64,000 bases of DNA from Utricularia gibba (GCA_002189035.1 NEEC01000019.1:434001-498000); one strand, 5' to 3'. Positions 36,971-48,886 are shown, counted from the first letter of the stretch. Translations and numbers: made by a program. Notes: a model not told the origin generated them from the sequence alone.

Positions 36971-37562
36971 TTAATGACCCTCGACTAGCAGTAAGCTGCA
37001 CACACTGTGCGGCTTAAACTTCTCAAAAAATGGCTTTAGTCGGTGTCCATTCACCTTAATGCTTTTCCCTGTCTCAAACGAATGAAAAATAACAGCACCA
37101 GAGGGAAAAACATTCACAACTTCATAGGGGCCAAGCCACTTAGAACACAATTTACTGGGAAAGAGTTTTAAAGTGGTATCAAACAAGAGAGCTTTTTGAC
37201 CAACTAAAAAGTGCTTCACATGACACTTACTGTCATGGAAGCGTTTTACCTTTTCCTTGTGCAGAAGCTGGTTGGTGTAAGCATTGTTTGCAGTGATTTC
37301 TTCTTTTAACGTCCTTAGTGCTGGGCCATGATTAGTGATCGGCAGTACTGGAAAAAATTGCAGATGCTGTTGCTCTTGTTCTCTGTGCATTGTGGGGACT
37401 CCAATAGGTGGTTTAACAGCCATTTCTTCGTCAGTGGATGAACCAAAAATTAATTCTCTCTTTTTGGCAGAAATGTTCGCTCAATCTCCGGATCTAAGGG
37501 GCACAAGATATCTCGGTACGATCTCAAGCTTCGGTGACCCTTTGGTGGAGTTGAATGCATAA
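36971..37562 (-). pseudogene. gag start joined to integrase C-terminus (Y)
   Basis: From 37562 leftward the first 45 codons resemble a gypsy gag start (LDPEIERTFLPKR). Directly afterwards, in another frame, the open stretch 37423-36971 encodes the integrase C-terminal domain, with GQKALLFDTTLKLFPSKL, SKWLGPYEVVNVFPSGAV and VNGHRLKPFFEKF. About 4 kb of gag-pol is therefore missing by internal deletion. Confidence 0.7.
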
Positions 37563-37599
37563 AAACAGAGAAAAACAGCAACAAAACGGAAATAAAAGA

Positions 37600-38516
37600 A
37601 AAACAGGAAGTTACAATCATTGCTGATCAAGTAACATTGCTGCCGCTGCTCTGGTTTTATTTTTTATTTTTATTTTTATGGCGTTAGTCTAAGTTATTAA
37701 TAATTTAGTAGATGGGTACTAGGATCAGGAGAATTTTGCACACTATTTGAGGAATTTTCATATGCATATGTAATGCTTTTCATGAAGTACAGGATGCATG
37801 AATGTTGCTTTAACCATTTGTACACTTGTGAGCTTGACTTTTCACCTGCTTATCTTCGTGAAGTAGCAGCATGTGTGATGGATTCTGATTTGTGCAGTCG
37901 AGATTTTTTTGTGCAAACTGACACATTTGGTTCTTTTTTTTTCATCTTATAGAAAGATGAAAAAAAAAAGAGAGGGGATCAGAAAAGCATCATCATAAGA
38001 AAAGTGATGAGATCCCATGTCTTGAAAAGCAACAAACAATTAAAAAGCGTGTGTAGACAACAGAGTAAAGAGCGAAGGGAGGTTACTAGATTGACTCAGA
38101 GGAGTAAGAAACCCTTAGGAGGAATAAGGAGAGGAGTGCTTAGCCCACACTCCATATACAAAGGAGGGGAGCGAAAATTGCCTGAGTTGAGCTTGGAACC
38201 TTCCCTACTCTTGATCTCTATACAAAATGAAAAAAGAAGTGAAGAGAGGAAGAAATGAAAAGAGACCACCAGTATCCCTTTAAAAGTCTAATTGTGCCAT
38301 GTTAGCTTATTTAATCTTTGAAGGTACTTATTTTGATGAAATTCACATGTAAGCTTGAGTGATTACCCATCTTGCACACTAGCACTCTTTAAATTCTTGC
38401 ATTCTGAATTTAAATGTTAAGTGTCTACATGGCTGTTTGGAAATCCCTCAATTGCTTACTTCCTGTTAGTCTTAGTTAGGACTTGAGGACAAGTCTAGTG
38501 TCGTTGTAGCATAATG
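37600..38516 (+). mobile_element. 3' internal region of fragment X
   Basis: Non-coding 3' part of an Athila-like element leading into the X LTR. It contains ACTTGAGGACAAGTC at 38480-38494, the same signal found before the 3' end of Y. The junction with Y is near 37570-37700. No coding domain remains. Confidence 0.55.
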
Positions 38517-39678
38517 TGATGAAACATATTTTTGAGTGATTGAGTAAATGGAAAAGATTCATATTGTACTATGAAAATCAAGTATTATTGTCTAGTTCCA
38601 TTTTTTTGTGCATAGTGTCGTAGTAGTGTTATTTTAGTCTTAGTTAGTACTAAATCTGCAATTTAGTCCTAACCTTCTAATAGTTTCCTTCGAGCAATGG
38701 AGCATAGGTCACAACACAAATCCCAAGGAGCTGAATATGCACAATATAGTGGCAGAAGATGAGTCTAAAAGTCTGAAAAGTAGTACACACAAAATCCAAG
38801 GAGGAAAAAGGGAGATTTTGGACAAAAGGGGGAAAGATGGAAAGAGAAGGCAGATCTCCCATTGGAGACTCACGACACATTTTTTGGAGAAGGTTTCTGG
38901 GGTAGAAGAAGAAGGGAAGGATGAACTAGAAGAACACAACTTCTCTTTAAAGATTTATTTTCGTCCTTGATGCATATTGTGCCTAGCTGAGACTAGTTTT
39001 AGATTTATTGTGTGAACAATTTGTCTTTTCTATTTCTGTTAGTTGTTGTTTAACTTTGAGACTAGAATGTTGCTTAGGATATGTTATGAAAATGTTCTCC
39101 TTCCTCTTGTTATGAGTGGCTAAGTGCTTAGGGGTACCTTGGGGTGAAAAGGAGAGATTTGTACTAGTCAATCTTTAGACTTAATCAATCATAAGTCACA
39201 CCACTTCCTTAACAAACCAGGATAGATCTAGGAGGGGGGAGTAGTGAAACCCAGCTTAACAACCCTAATTAGAGGTAGACTAAAGATTAAGGAGAAAACA
39301 AGAGTCTAGGTAGACCTAGACCTTGTGAGTTAGTTGTATGATTTATGGTTTGTGTGAGCATGTTTAGTGATAAGCATACACCCCCTAGGAATCCCAAGGC
39401 ATCACCTATTTCATTCCAGAAACAACCGAGCTCCAAAACTTATTACTTTTCTTTACTGTATTCTGTTGTAGTTCTGCCTTAGTCCTAGTTAAGATCAATT
39501 TTACCAACGTGACACTAATTTCATGCATTGACTTTCACATAGCAAGCACCTACTCTTCGTGTTCGACTCTAATCACTATGCTCATAATTGTTTTATGCTT
39601 GAATGTGTATTAGGTTGTAAATTTATTTGATAGGAGAAATTTGCAAATTAATGACTTGCACAAATTTTTCGTTTATCA
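38517..39678 (+). repeat. LTR X1
   Basis: 1,162 bases, beginning TGATGAAACATATTTTTGAG and ending TTTTTCGTTTATCA. Its first 400 bases recur at 60156-60575. It abuts E1 LTR sequence at 39679, and no partner LTR lies to the left. Confidence 0.8.
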
Positions 39679-40072
39679 CTAGACTTAGGTTATTTGAAGT
39701 TGTGAGTGTAGGAACATGGTAGATTAAATTAGGAATTTTGGCACCACACCACATGTAGATCCTTAAAGCACCTTAGTATTATTGTGAGTCAAAACTAGTA
39801 TATGCTACCTTAGCGTTAAGACCTGAAATTGCTTACTGATCTTGTTTACCGAACTTGTTTACCACTGTGTCCGAGCTTAGACTAAGACTACCATTACTTT
39901 GAATTCTACATCTGTTGAAATACATGACAAGCACAAGTTCCTTGTGATTGACCCCAAATTCCACTGTACACTTTGTGTTTAATTTGTATTTTGTGAAGAT
40001 TAGGGACTATAAATTAATTTAATATGGAAATTTGGTTTTATTGCAACGACATGCTAAAATTTCCGTTTATCA
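39679..40072 (+). repeat. Truncated 3' LTR of E1
   Basis: It matches the last about 395 bases of the E1 5' LTR (from about 25786) and ends at the AATGC duplication. The upstream LTR portion is absent, replaced by LTR X1. Confidence 0.85.
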
Positions 40073-40077
40073 AATGC

Positions 40078-41146
40078 CTTCTTGTTTCAGTCCAAAGTTT
40101 CTTGATTTCTCAAATGAAGGATAATCTGGGATGTTCTTTATGGTGTCACTTAGACTTTAGTTGTTGTTCAATCTTGATTGTAACATGCAACATGTCTTCG
40201 ATCTCCACATAGTGGTGCAGCTCGACCACTTGAGAGATTTCCTTGTTTAAACCATTGAGAAATCTTGCCATTTAGCTTCCCTATCTTCTATTATATTGGA
40301 TCGAATCATCAATACCTCCATTTTTTGCCAATACTCTTCCACTGTTTTGTGCCCTTGTATGAGCTTATGCAAGTTTTGGTGTAAATCTCTTTGGTAGTGG
40401 CTGAGAATGAATCTCTTCCTCATGATTCTCTTTGTTTCAGCCCAAGTACGACTTGGTTCCTCATCATTTCGTCTTCTGTTGAGTACTATTTTTTCCCACC
40501 AAGTTATGCCATAATTTTTAAACTCAAGAACATCAAGCTTGATCTTCTTGGCTTCAGAATAGTTGTGGCAATCAAACACATGCTTCACACGAATCTCCCA
40601 CCTCAAGTAAACATTTGGATATTTTTTTCTTTTGGAAATGAGGGATTTTCATTTTGATGTTATCAAATTCCTTGTATTCACGTGTATGACCACCATTGCT
40701 CCTTCATCATATCTTACATAACGATTTGGTTTCTGATTTCTTTGATATCTTCGTTCCATATCATCAGCACTAGATGAATCATACTCATCATCATTGTTTT
40801 TGTCATTTCTCCTTCATGCACTTTGCCTAGCCTTTTCAGCATAAGATTGAGAATCTTCATCAAGTTCAGCATTCCTTCTGTCACTATGTGTTGGAACTCC
40901 ACTTCTATCATGGGAGCCATTGTCCTCTCCTTGCTTTTTGACATTCTTGAGAGATTCATCATGTTCCTCTAGTTTCATGTGGATTTGCTCCATGCATCTA
41001 TGCAATCTCTTGAACTCACTTTGCATTGCATTGAGTAAGAAATGAATATCCATAACAATTGATTCATCTCCAAGGTTGTTAGAGCTGGACATCCTACGAA
41101 TAGGAGAAAACTGTAGATGAAAAAAAAAGAAAAAGAAAGAGAACAA
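40078..41146 (-). pseudogene. gag of element G
   Basis: Read leftward, a Ser-rich start (MSSSNNLGDES) is followed by a region with coiled-coil tendency. After frameshifts near 40800 comes the capsid part, with YSEAKKIKLDVLEFKNYGITWWEK, in pieces, and RKRFILSHYQRDLHQNLHKL. This is the usual chromovirus gag (retrotrans_gag) order. The knuckle is found beyond E1 at 24641-24787. Confidence 0.8.
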
Positions 41147-41762
41147 GGAAATAAAAGATAGAAAAAGAAAAGGATAGAATTTCCAAACCTCAAGTCCTCT
41201 TGAACTTTAAGAGTCGGTAAGCCTTTATTGATCAATCTAAGTGTGTTTAGAGAGATAAGTGTGGCTGGGGTAATGAGTCAGATAAAAGAAAAGAGCAATG
41301 ATGATTTCAATGATGATAATGAAATCAAGGTTAAGTTAGAGTATTAAGGGAAGATAGAATGAAACTTGTTATGATTAGCACAAAATTAGTAAGAGAGACA
41401 ATAGGAGTTATTGAAGATAAAGTTTACTTCTAACAATAGTAAATGATTTATAAGGCATCCAACAATAGGAGTATAAAAAAGGATTGCTTGTTGAAATGGG
41501 TAAGAGGATGGTCCTTCACATTAGACAAATAAATTGCTTCTGATATTGGAAAAGACCCATGCTTCTAACCTTCTTTCTCCCTTCAACATAGTATTTTTTT
41601 ATAGTAAAAGGAACAGCACAATGTAAGAAGTGAAAATAATGAACCCCCTTTGGTTTTGATTTCACCAACAACAAAGATAAGATCTTCAAACCAAAAGGAT
41701 TTCGATTTTTTTGGATAGAAGATAGAAGACTAATGGATAACAAATGAAGAAGAGAAAGATAT

Positions 41763-41774
41763 GCTCTAATACTA
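41763..41774 (-). promoter_or_regulatory. Degraded primer binding site of element G
   Basis: TAGTATTAGAGC lies two bases inside the 5' LTR of G. It differs at two positions from the initiator-Met tRNA primer site TGGTATCAGAGC. Confidence 0.65.
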
Positions 41775-41776
41775 CA

Positions 41777-42327
41777 TGATGCGACCCTCCAAACAACAAG
41801 TGTTTGGCAACCCAAATCTTGAGTGTCAAATGAAACAATACTTCAAGAAAAAGAAGTTGACCCTTAAGGAATGAAATTCTTTGCAACTCAAACTATAAAA
41901 ATGGTACCACACTTACACAAAAAAAGAAGTAAATGGGAGTGATAAACCACACTAGAAACCACAAGCAAAATTTGATAAGTCTAAATTTCTACAAGAACTC
42001 AAGGAAGGAGTAATGCTCTCAAAATATATGGTTGAAGAATGAGGTACTTCTTATATGGTTGAAGAATTGGATCTACTAAAAAGAAAAGTAGCAATAATAC
42101 ACTTGAGAGTGATGAGCCTCTTTTAATCAAGCTGGTTCACTTTGAGTAGGTTGAATTCTATGTCAAACACCTCATTACTATGTTCATTGGCCCATAATCC
42201 TTTAAGCACCTCTTGATTCCTTATTGCTCTTGATTTAGTGATTAGCCCAAGTGAAATCAGCAGAGGATTATTGACCTTCTTTACTTCATCTTCATTGAGA
42301 TCATCTTTAATATCCATGATCTCATCA
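41777..42327 (-). repeat. 5' LTR of element G
   Basis: 551 bases with TGATG/CATCA ends, clearly homologous with 13146-13655. It borders L1 fragment b on its right. Confidence 0.88.
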
Positions 42328-42601
42328 CATGTGCTGGCAAAGTGTTTTTTCAGATGCAGGTTTGTAGAATAAACGACACTCTTAATCCAAAGTCAAACTA
42401 ACAGTAGTACATGAATTTTGAATCTGATCAAATTCTGTATGTATCTGTGCGATTATATTACAGTCTTTCTGCAATACCCTCCATATTCAAGATTTTATGG
42501 TTAAGTGATCACTGCATGCGAGTTTGAAGAGGAGCAAGATAAAAAGCACCAACTCATATCTTATTGGTTCGATATAGACAATGTCTGTGACCATACTAAG
42601 T
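42328..42601 (+). repeat. LTR copy L1, fragment b (middle part)
   Basis: From about 42413 it aligns with 19895-20050 of L2 (for example GTCTTTCTGCAAT versus GTCTTTCTGTAAC, and GAGGAGCAAGAT). The first 85 bases do not align clearly, and about 350 bases of the LTR are missing around the G insertion. It ends where copia element C begins. Confidence 0.7.
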
Positions 42602-42706
42602 TGAGAATTGAAGGTTGTGAATTTGTAAATGAACATAGAAGAGGACTTATCCGTTCGAAAAAAAAATCATGTTCTTACAGTCACACACGCATTTTATATT
42701 GATGCA

Positions 42707-44121
42707 TGATGGAAGGAAAATTCTAAAGGTTTCGCATGTCTAAAAGTCTTGTCCATCAAAAGATATTTATAAAACTAAACTAACATTCCACAACACATTC
42801 ACAAAGAAAGTAATGCATTAGTGACAAGTGTAAATCGATCCATAGGAAGCAAACGATTTTTAGTTGCAAGTCTCGTGTGCAAGTAGGATTAAACAGGGGG
42901 TTTCGGTTTGGAAGTGGGTTTCTACTCTAAACAAATCAGTAAAAATTCAGAAAATGGTTTCTACACTAAAGACAGACAACTTAATACATAAACCCATATT
43001 TTTTGAAGTTAAAACTAAACATTTCACTTAATATGAAAATTAATCATGCTTAAAAGAAACTTAAATACTTTCAGGTTACTGTTCCGATTTATGTATGAAA
43101 GCGATAAATAAAACAATAGGAAAGCACATTCATGCAAGTAAACAAGGTAATGTGGGTAATGTTCAGGCTAAATTTTGAAGCAAACTAGCAGGATGTGAAA
43201 ATACAAAAATAAAGCGTTGAAAATAAAAATAGTTTAAAAAAGTCTCCAAATCCATTCTTGCGCGCACGTCATGTTCTCCTTCTCGTCACGATGGTTTTGA
43301 AACTTTGTTAGAAGGATTCCAAGTGCTCTACTGCCGTTCTAGGTGATGGAGGTGGTTCCGGTGTCACTCTAGAACTGCTCCTATCATTGTCTTCATGAAG
43401 ACGGATCTATGTCCTTCAGGGTTCCTAACATTGGAGTTGAGTTCCACTGTCACATTAGAATTGTTCCTCCTTCATCTTCTACCCTGAGAATGGTTCAAAC
43501 TCACTGGAAAATCACTCCCATCTTTTGAAAAATTCCTTGTCTCTCTCTTTCTCTACTCAATCACCTACCCCTCTTGCGTGCCTTGGGGAGGCTAGCTTCC
43601 CTCAGCCTTCATCATCTCTCTAGAGCTTCCCTCCATAATCGCTCCCTTTCTTTGTTGATTTTTTTCTATTTTATACTTGCAATCAGATCATGTTAGTCTG
43701 CCCCTTATCCTAACAGTTAGAGTTGCCAGTATCCTGTTTTTTGAATATGGAAAACATCTAATTCTACATTTCAGGCTGCAACAGATCTCTTTTTCATCTT
43801 CTCTAATGCTTAGAAAATATCCTTCCTCATTAATTCAGCTCCCCGCGTAGACCTAAAATTTCATATTTGCTCCTGGACTAAGCCTGTATAAATACTGCAC
43901 AGAGTGGTCAGAAGATGTAGTCCAACTCAAATGGGCTAAGCCTGTATGAATAGTAAGTTCACCCCAACAAGTAGATTGACGCAAAATAGGCTCAAAACAT
44001 GTTTTTACACACACTAACTTTACTAACACTAATTTTGACGCTTTTAACTATTTTATCTCGCCTAATTCTTCATCCTGACACTTAAATCATTGCAAATATA
44101 ATTAGTTTTGATATAATATCA
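42707..44121 (-). mobile_element. Solo LTR F inside the copia 3' LTR
   Basis: A 1,415-base insertion has TGATGG/ATATCA ends and flanks ATGCA (42702-42706) and GTGCA (44122-44126), a 5-bp duplication with one change. No internal domain. On the minus strand it starts TGATATTATATC. It belongs to neither the E1, X nor L family. Orientation is inferred from a weak similarity of its end to other gypsy LTRs. Confidence 0.7.
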
Positions 44122-44130
44122 GTGCATTAA

Positions 44131-45520
44131 TGATAGCACACAAATTTTCATGTTTTAGGATATGAAAAATCATATATTTTTAATTATGTTTAAGTGTTTA
44201 TTTTATATTTTTAAGTGTTTTTATGTAATTTAGGAAAATGTAATTTTTGGTGTGATTAGTGGGTTAAATCCTTTGATTTAGCCCACCCCATGTCGAACAC
44301 AATTTTGGAGTCGAGTAGCAACCCAAAAGTCAAGAAAAAATTTGGATTTCATGCAAGTCACCAGACTACAGGAGGGGCAATGAGTACATTGTCATGGTAG
44401 CAATCTGCAAGATTTGTCAGAGAATGTACTTGCCTTGGGCAGTGGGAGGTGAGAGAAAGATGAGAGGAGAGAGAGTCGCAAGCGGGGGCTCGAGCAGAAT
44501 TTTCAAAACACACACGAGGGGGTTTCTCCCCCAACTCGAGCACGAAGAATATTGAAAGAGAAGGAGAAAGGAAGGTGATTTTTTTTTGGAGAAGAACCTC
44601 TAGCATGAAGGAAGAAGATCAAGACCTAGTTTAGCGCTAATGTTCTAGCCCAAGAACAGTAGCAGACGGAAACCAGAACTTTTATTGTTTTCTTTCAGTT
44701 TGTTGATGTCTTTAGTTTCTGCACCCAACTTTTGCATGATGTTCTGAACATTTTCGTTGTTTTATGTTAATGCCATTACATTTTGCCTTCAAAGCATGAG
44801 TAGCTAAACCCTAGTGGTATCTTAAGGTGAAGCATGGTGGTGTGGGTCTAGGAGTCTTAATAAAATTCACCATTGTTTCTTAGCTCTTGTTTCTATCAAG
44901 TCATGGGTAGATCTAAGTAGGGGAATAAGTAGCTTCACAACTTAGATGCTTGATTTAGAGGTAAACCAACAAATCAAGATGAGAGCAGTAGGCGTTAATC
45001 CGAGGTAGAACCAATAGAACTGGGTAGACCTAGTTCTATATGCTTTGCATGCGGGTAGATCTAATTGTAAGGTTGGTGATGACATTGGGGACTAGCTTAG
45101 TCGAAAATGTGATGAATGAACTAGATAGACTTGGGTTATTTGAAGTTGTGAGTATAGGGACATGGTAGATTAAGTTAGGTATTTTAGCACTACACCACCT
45201 ACAGATCTTTAAGGCACCTTAGTATTATTCTTAGTTAGAACCAGTACCTACTACCTTAGCGTTAAGATCTGATATTGTTTACTAATCTTGTTTATCAAAC
45301 TTGTTTAGCACTGTTGGTCTGAGCTTAAACTAAGACTACCATTACTTTGAATTCTGCATCTGCTAAAATACATGACAAGCACAAGCTCCTTGTGATCGAC
45401 CCCGAATTCCACTGTACACTTTGTGTTTAATTTATATTTTGTGAGGATTAGGGATTATAAATTTATTTGATATGGAAATTTGGTTTTATTGCAACGACAT
45501 GCTAAAATTTCCATTTATCA
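44131..45520 (+). mobile_element. Solo LTR D (E1 family) inside the copia 3' LTR
   Basis: 1,390 bases, same family as 24793-26180, ends TGATAGCAC/CATTTATCA, flanked by perfect ATTAA duplications (44126-44130 and 45521-45525). Confidence 0.92.
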
Positions 45521-45636
45521 ATTAAATGCACTCACCACCTAATTAATAGATAAAAAAAATACATAATATATATCTTCCAAGACTCCTCCTCAAGATGAAC
45601 TTTGTAAGTTTATCGTGTCACAAAGTACTTCGTGTT

Positions 45637-46100
45637 CTACAATACTACTCCTTTAGTCAATGTGCTCGCCAGTTGTTCTTTGGAGTTCACATGCTTCAAC
45701 TTCAGTTTATTGTTATGCAAATAATCTTTAATAAAGAAACGATCAATCTCCACATGCTTGGTATGATCATGTTGCACTGGATTGGTAGCAATACTGATAG
45801 ATGCTTTATTATCACATTTGAGAGTCATCAGACCCTCCCTAGATAAAGTATGTTCATCAAGCAGTTGCTTGACCCACACCATTTCATACATGATTAAGGC
45901 CAGTGCGTGATATTTTAATTATGTTGTTGAACAAGGTACAACACTTTGTTTCTTACTTCTCCATACCACCAAATTTCCTCCAACAAACACACAATATCCA
46001 AAGGTAGAGCATCGATCATCAAGGCTACTTGCTCAATCTACATCATAGTGACCATCAACATCAAAGTGACCATTTGGCTTAAACCATATACTTTTCTATA
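45637..46100 (-). pseudogene. RNase H end of copia element C
   Basis: The reading includes DDRCSTFGYCVFVGGNLVVW, WRSKKQSVV and then ALIMYEMVWVKQLL, LKCDNKASISIATNP and HTKHVEIDRFFIKDYL, the C-terminal end of copia pol. Stops break it near 45910. The RT core expected just upstream is absent. Confidence 0.85.
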
Positions 46101-46456
46101 GGTATCCTCTAAGATATTGAAGAATTCTCTGTATAGTTATCAAGTGAGTTATATGTGGATCATGCATCTATGTACTAATATTCTTTGTACATATATGGAT
46201 CACTGCATAGATATCAAGTCTTGTATGACATATGGTATATTCTCTGCAAATAATAGATAACTATCAAAGTCTTGATTCAAGTATTCAATGCCATTATCAC
46301 TTCGTAGGATTTTTATGTCGATCCCAAATTGTGTCTTAACAAATGCTTTAAATCCCTGATAACTTCTCAACCCTCATCCTTTTGTATCAACATATAAACC
46401 CAAGTCATTTGAGAGTGATAATCAATAAAAGTAACAAACCACTTGAATCCATTAAC

Positions 46457-47060
46457 TCACATAATAGGACATGGCCTCCAAACATCATAATATACAAGAT
46501 GAAATGATTTTGAACTCACATGTCCTACATACAGATACTCTGTTCTGGTACATTTACTCAGTTTACATTTCTCATAAAAGAGTTTACTTTTATTCACCCT
46601 CCTCATCAAATCTAGATATAAATGAGACATACTAGCAAAAGAGGGGTGCCACATTCTTCAATGTTGTAACATGATCTTGCTTTTAGTCACCAAAGTAGCT
46701 GCTGAAGAAGAAGGTTCTTTGTCCAAAAACCATAATTCGCACACCTTATCCTATCCCAAGTCTGTTTCCAATCATTTTCTCCGAAAAATAACACTTATCT
46801 CGATCAAATATAACAATACAATTCAATTCATCTACAAGTCCACAAACATATAGAAAATTAACATGGAATCAAGGCACATGTAAGACTTTAGATAGGGTAA
46901 TGGAAGGTGTGCCATGCACTACACCACTTTCACTAATCGATTGTGAAGTCCCATCAGTAGTTTGCTCTGAGGTTTGATGTTTACTGATTTTAGTAGTATA
47001 TAATCCAAACACATATTGATCACTAGTCACATGCCATGAGGCACAAGAATCTACAATCAA
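46457..47060 (-). pseudogene. Protease and pre-integrase of copia element C
   Basis: VDSCASWHVTSD is the copia protease active-site region (usually DSGAS-H). Further on, MWHPSFASMSHLYLDLM and FYEKCKLSKCTR form the GAG-pre-integrase zinc-binding region. The DDE core is missing after 46457. Confidence 0.82.
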
Positions 47061-47258
47061 ATCTCTAATAGATGTATTTAAAATAAGAGATTGTTCTTTT
47101 GAATTCGAATATCCAACAAAACTTCCATAAACCTCCTGAGTTTTAGATGTGTGGCTATTACTCTATGCTTGTGCATTCTGTTTTTTTGAATTGTCTTAAC
47201 TCCTCCAGTTCAGTTAGCATTTGAGCATGTGAATGTCCCATAATAGTGTCTTCAGTAA

Positions 47259-48233
47259 TTAAGTGAGCTCAACCCCATATGAGCCTCTTCCACTTCGACC
47301 TCTCCTACCTTCTTGGCCTCTACATCCTCTAAATGTAGAAGTATCCTTAGGAAATGGACAATTATAACTTAAATGACCTTTCTTTCTGCAATCATAGTAA
47401 TCCCTTTCCGCTATGTTGTGGCTTCCTGGAATAACTAGAGATGATCTCATTGAGCGTAACTACCCACTCGTCATAACCTTCTGTCGAATTTCTCATTGCT
47501 TCATTGTTGCTATGACTTCTTCAAATGAAGGTAACATTTTTAGATGGCATATTAGTGTGCATCGACTCTCAAACTATGAATACAAGTCCTTAAGGAATTT
47601 AATCATCCTTCTTCGCTCAACATATTGCTTTTCTAAAACTATATCATTGGAGCAAGTCAATTTAAGTGGATCATAGTGGCTAAGATCTGACCACATAATC
47701 TTCAATTCAGTGGCATACCCCATCACTGAACGATCCCCTTGTATGCAGCTATCAATCTTGTCTTCAACTTCAGCCATCATCATGATGTTGCCTGCTCTAG
47801 AATACATCTTTTCTAGCATTTTCCACACATCGATTGCCTAAGGGATGGTTTCTATCATAGTAGCAATTGATAGTGATACCGATGTCAATAACCAAGACAC
47901 AATCAATGAATTAGTTGCATTCCAAGCTATTTTTCCTTTTTCATCAAGTAGTTCCTCTCCATTCTCTTCCTCAATGAAATTTTCCAAATTCTTCATTTGA
48001 AGTCCAAGTATAACTCATTGAGACCAACTTAAGTAATTGCACGTACCTTCCAACTTAATTTCCAAGGGTGATAGCTTGATTATTGCCAGTGTCACATCTT
48101 GATGTGTAGCAATGGTGTGATTTGTTGATACGTTTTCCATCTCCTCTATCCGCCTCTGAAACATATTTTCCATACCCTCCGTGATCTCCTTCAGTTGATT
48201 AGTGATTACCGCTATACTCATTTGTTCTAGCAC
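47259..48233 (-). pseudogene. gag of copia element C
   Basis: From 48233 leftward there is a gag start containing TCNYLSWSQ, then MWKMLEKMYSRAGN and EVEDKIDSCIQGDRSVMGY (UBN2-type gag). A CCHC knuckle YYDCRKKGHLSYNCPFPKD follows. Several frameshifts and stops. Confidence 0.82.
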
Positions 48234-48370
48234 TTAGCTAGTCCATCCACTATCTCTATTAATTAATTGTCAATTTTTGAGTGTACAACTCCAGGGTTCC
48301 ACATAGTGGAAGTGATAAAAACACCCCACATAAAGTTATTGAGAAGAGAAGCAAAAGAAGAACACAAGAT

Positions 48371-48383
48371 GGCTCTGATACCA
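48371..48383 (-). promoter_or_regulatory. Primer binding site of copia element C
   Basis: TGGTATCAGAGCC, a perfect initiator-Met tRNA primer site, three bases after the LTR end. Confidence 0.92.
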
Positions 48384-48386
48384 AGT

Positions 48387-48554
48387 TGAAAATTGAAGGT
48401 TGCGAATTTATGGATGAACACAAAAGATGACTTATTTGTTCAAAAAGAAAACTCAATCATGTTCTTACAATCACACATGCATTTATATTGATGCATTAAA
48501 TGCACCACCAACTAATTAATAGATAAACAAATACATAATATATATCTTCCAACA
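48387..48554 (-). repeat. 5' LTR of copia element C
   Basis: 168 bases, TGTTGGAAG to AATTTTCA. Its partner is 42602-42706 + 44127-44130 + 45526-45582, which rejoin to 166 bases. Confidence 0.88.
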
Positions 48555-48886
48555 ATTATTTACTGTTATCTAGCTATATGTGACGAATATAGCTAGATAA
48601 GATTACAATCCCAGAAACATTCTCTTTATTTAAGATTCATCGCTTAAGTTTCTTTACGGTGTTTGTTAACAACCATCTTACTCTCATCATTTACGTTTCT
48701 ATCACATTTTATTTTACAAACCCGTTTACGAATCATTACAATTGTATTCGGTGTAACTTTACATTTCACTTGAAAAGTAATTCCATGTGTTCGATACATG
48801 TATTACAGAGCATGAGTGCAAGGAAAATCTTGTGTTTTACAAGCTTTAATATCTTTTAAAATTTGTTATGGAAACGACAAACATCA
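48555..48886 (+). repeat. LTR copy L1, fragment c (3' part)
   Basis: It aligns with the last 290 bases of L2 (TTTAAGATTCATCGCTTA, AATTGTATTCGG, TATGGAAACGAC) and ends ACATCA at 48886. A 22-base segment (48806-48827) absent from L2 and L3 matches the flank at 48912-48933. Confidence 0.82.

Larger units (their letters stand above)
34150..37570 (-). mobile_element. Fragment Y: internally deleted Athila-like element, inverted
   Basis: Read leftward from 37562 it has the gag start, the integrase C-terminus, the GGGAGGCAACC motif and an env-like frame. Two purine-rich 3' segments follow: AATTAAGTGTGGGGGAGGAG near 34970-34989 and GAGGACAAGCATG near 34202-34214. Neither LTR is present. Most of gag and pol are missing, so it is a deletion derivative. 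Borders at both ends are approximate. Confidence 0.7.
24793..40072 (+). mobile_element. Athila-like Ty3/gypsy element E1 with env-like frame, inserted in G
   Basis: Its order is 5' LTR (24793-26180), Asp-tRNA primer site, gag, pol, linker motif, env-like frames, 3' untranslated region and a truncated 3' LTR ending at 40072. A perfect AATGC duplication flanks it (24788-24792 and 40073-40077), in the gag of G. Fragments Y and X of related elements occupy about 34150-39678. The 3' LTR lacks roughly its first 990 bases. Confidence 0.88.
13146..42327 (-). mobile_element. Ty3/gypsy (chromovirus-like) retrotransposon G with nested insertions
   Basis: On the minus strand the order is 5' LTR (42327-41777), a degraded initiator-Met primer site (41774-41763), gag (41146-40247), zinc-knuckle remnant (24787-24641), protease, reverse transcriptase, RNase H, integrase and 3' LTR (13655-13146). 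Gag is separated from its own knuckle by element E1. The integrase is separated by a solo LTR, a MULE-ULP1 gene and AT-rich DNA. G sits inside LTR copy L1. The bases beside its two LTRs (CACTT and CATGT) are only weakly alike, so its target duplication is not certain. All coding parts carry stops, so the element is dead. Confidence 0.8.
42602..48554 (-). mobile_element. Ty1/copia retrotransposon C with two solo LTRs in its 3' LTR
   Basis: On the minus strand it has a 5' LTR (48554-48387), a perfect Met primer site, gag, zinc knuckle, protease and pre-integrase. The integrase core and most of RT are lost. RNase H (46050-45637), a polypurine tract (about 45596-45583) and the 3' LTR follow, the last split by F and D. 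It is inserted in LTR copy L1. All frames are broken. Confidence 0.85.

Noticed and set aside
42597-48559. 5-bp target duplication for copia element C
   Set aside because: Flanks TAAGT and ATTAT do not match, so no duplication is claimed for C.
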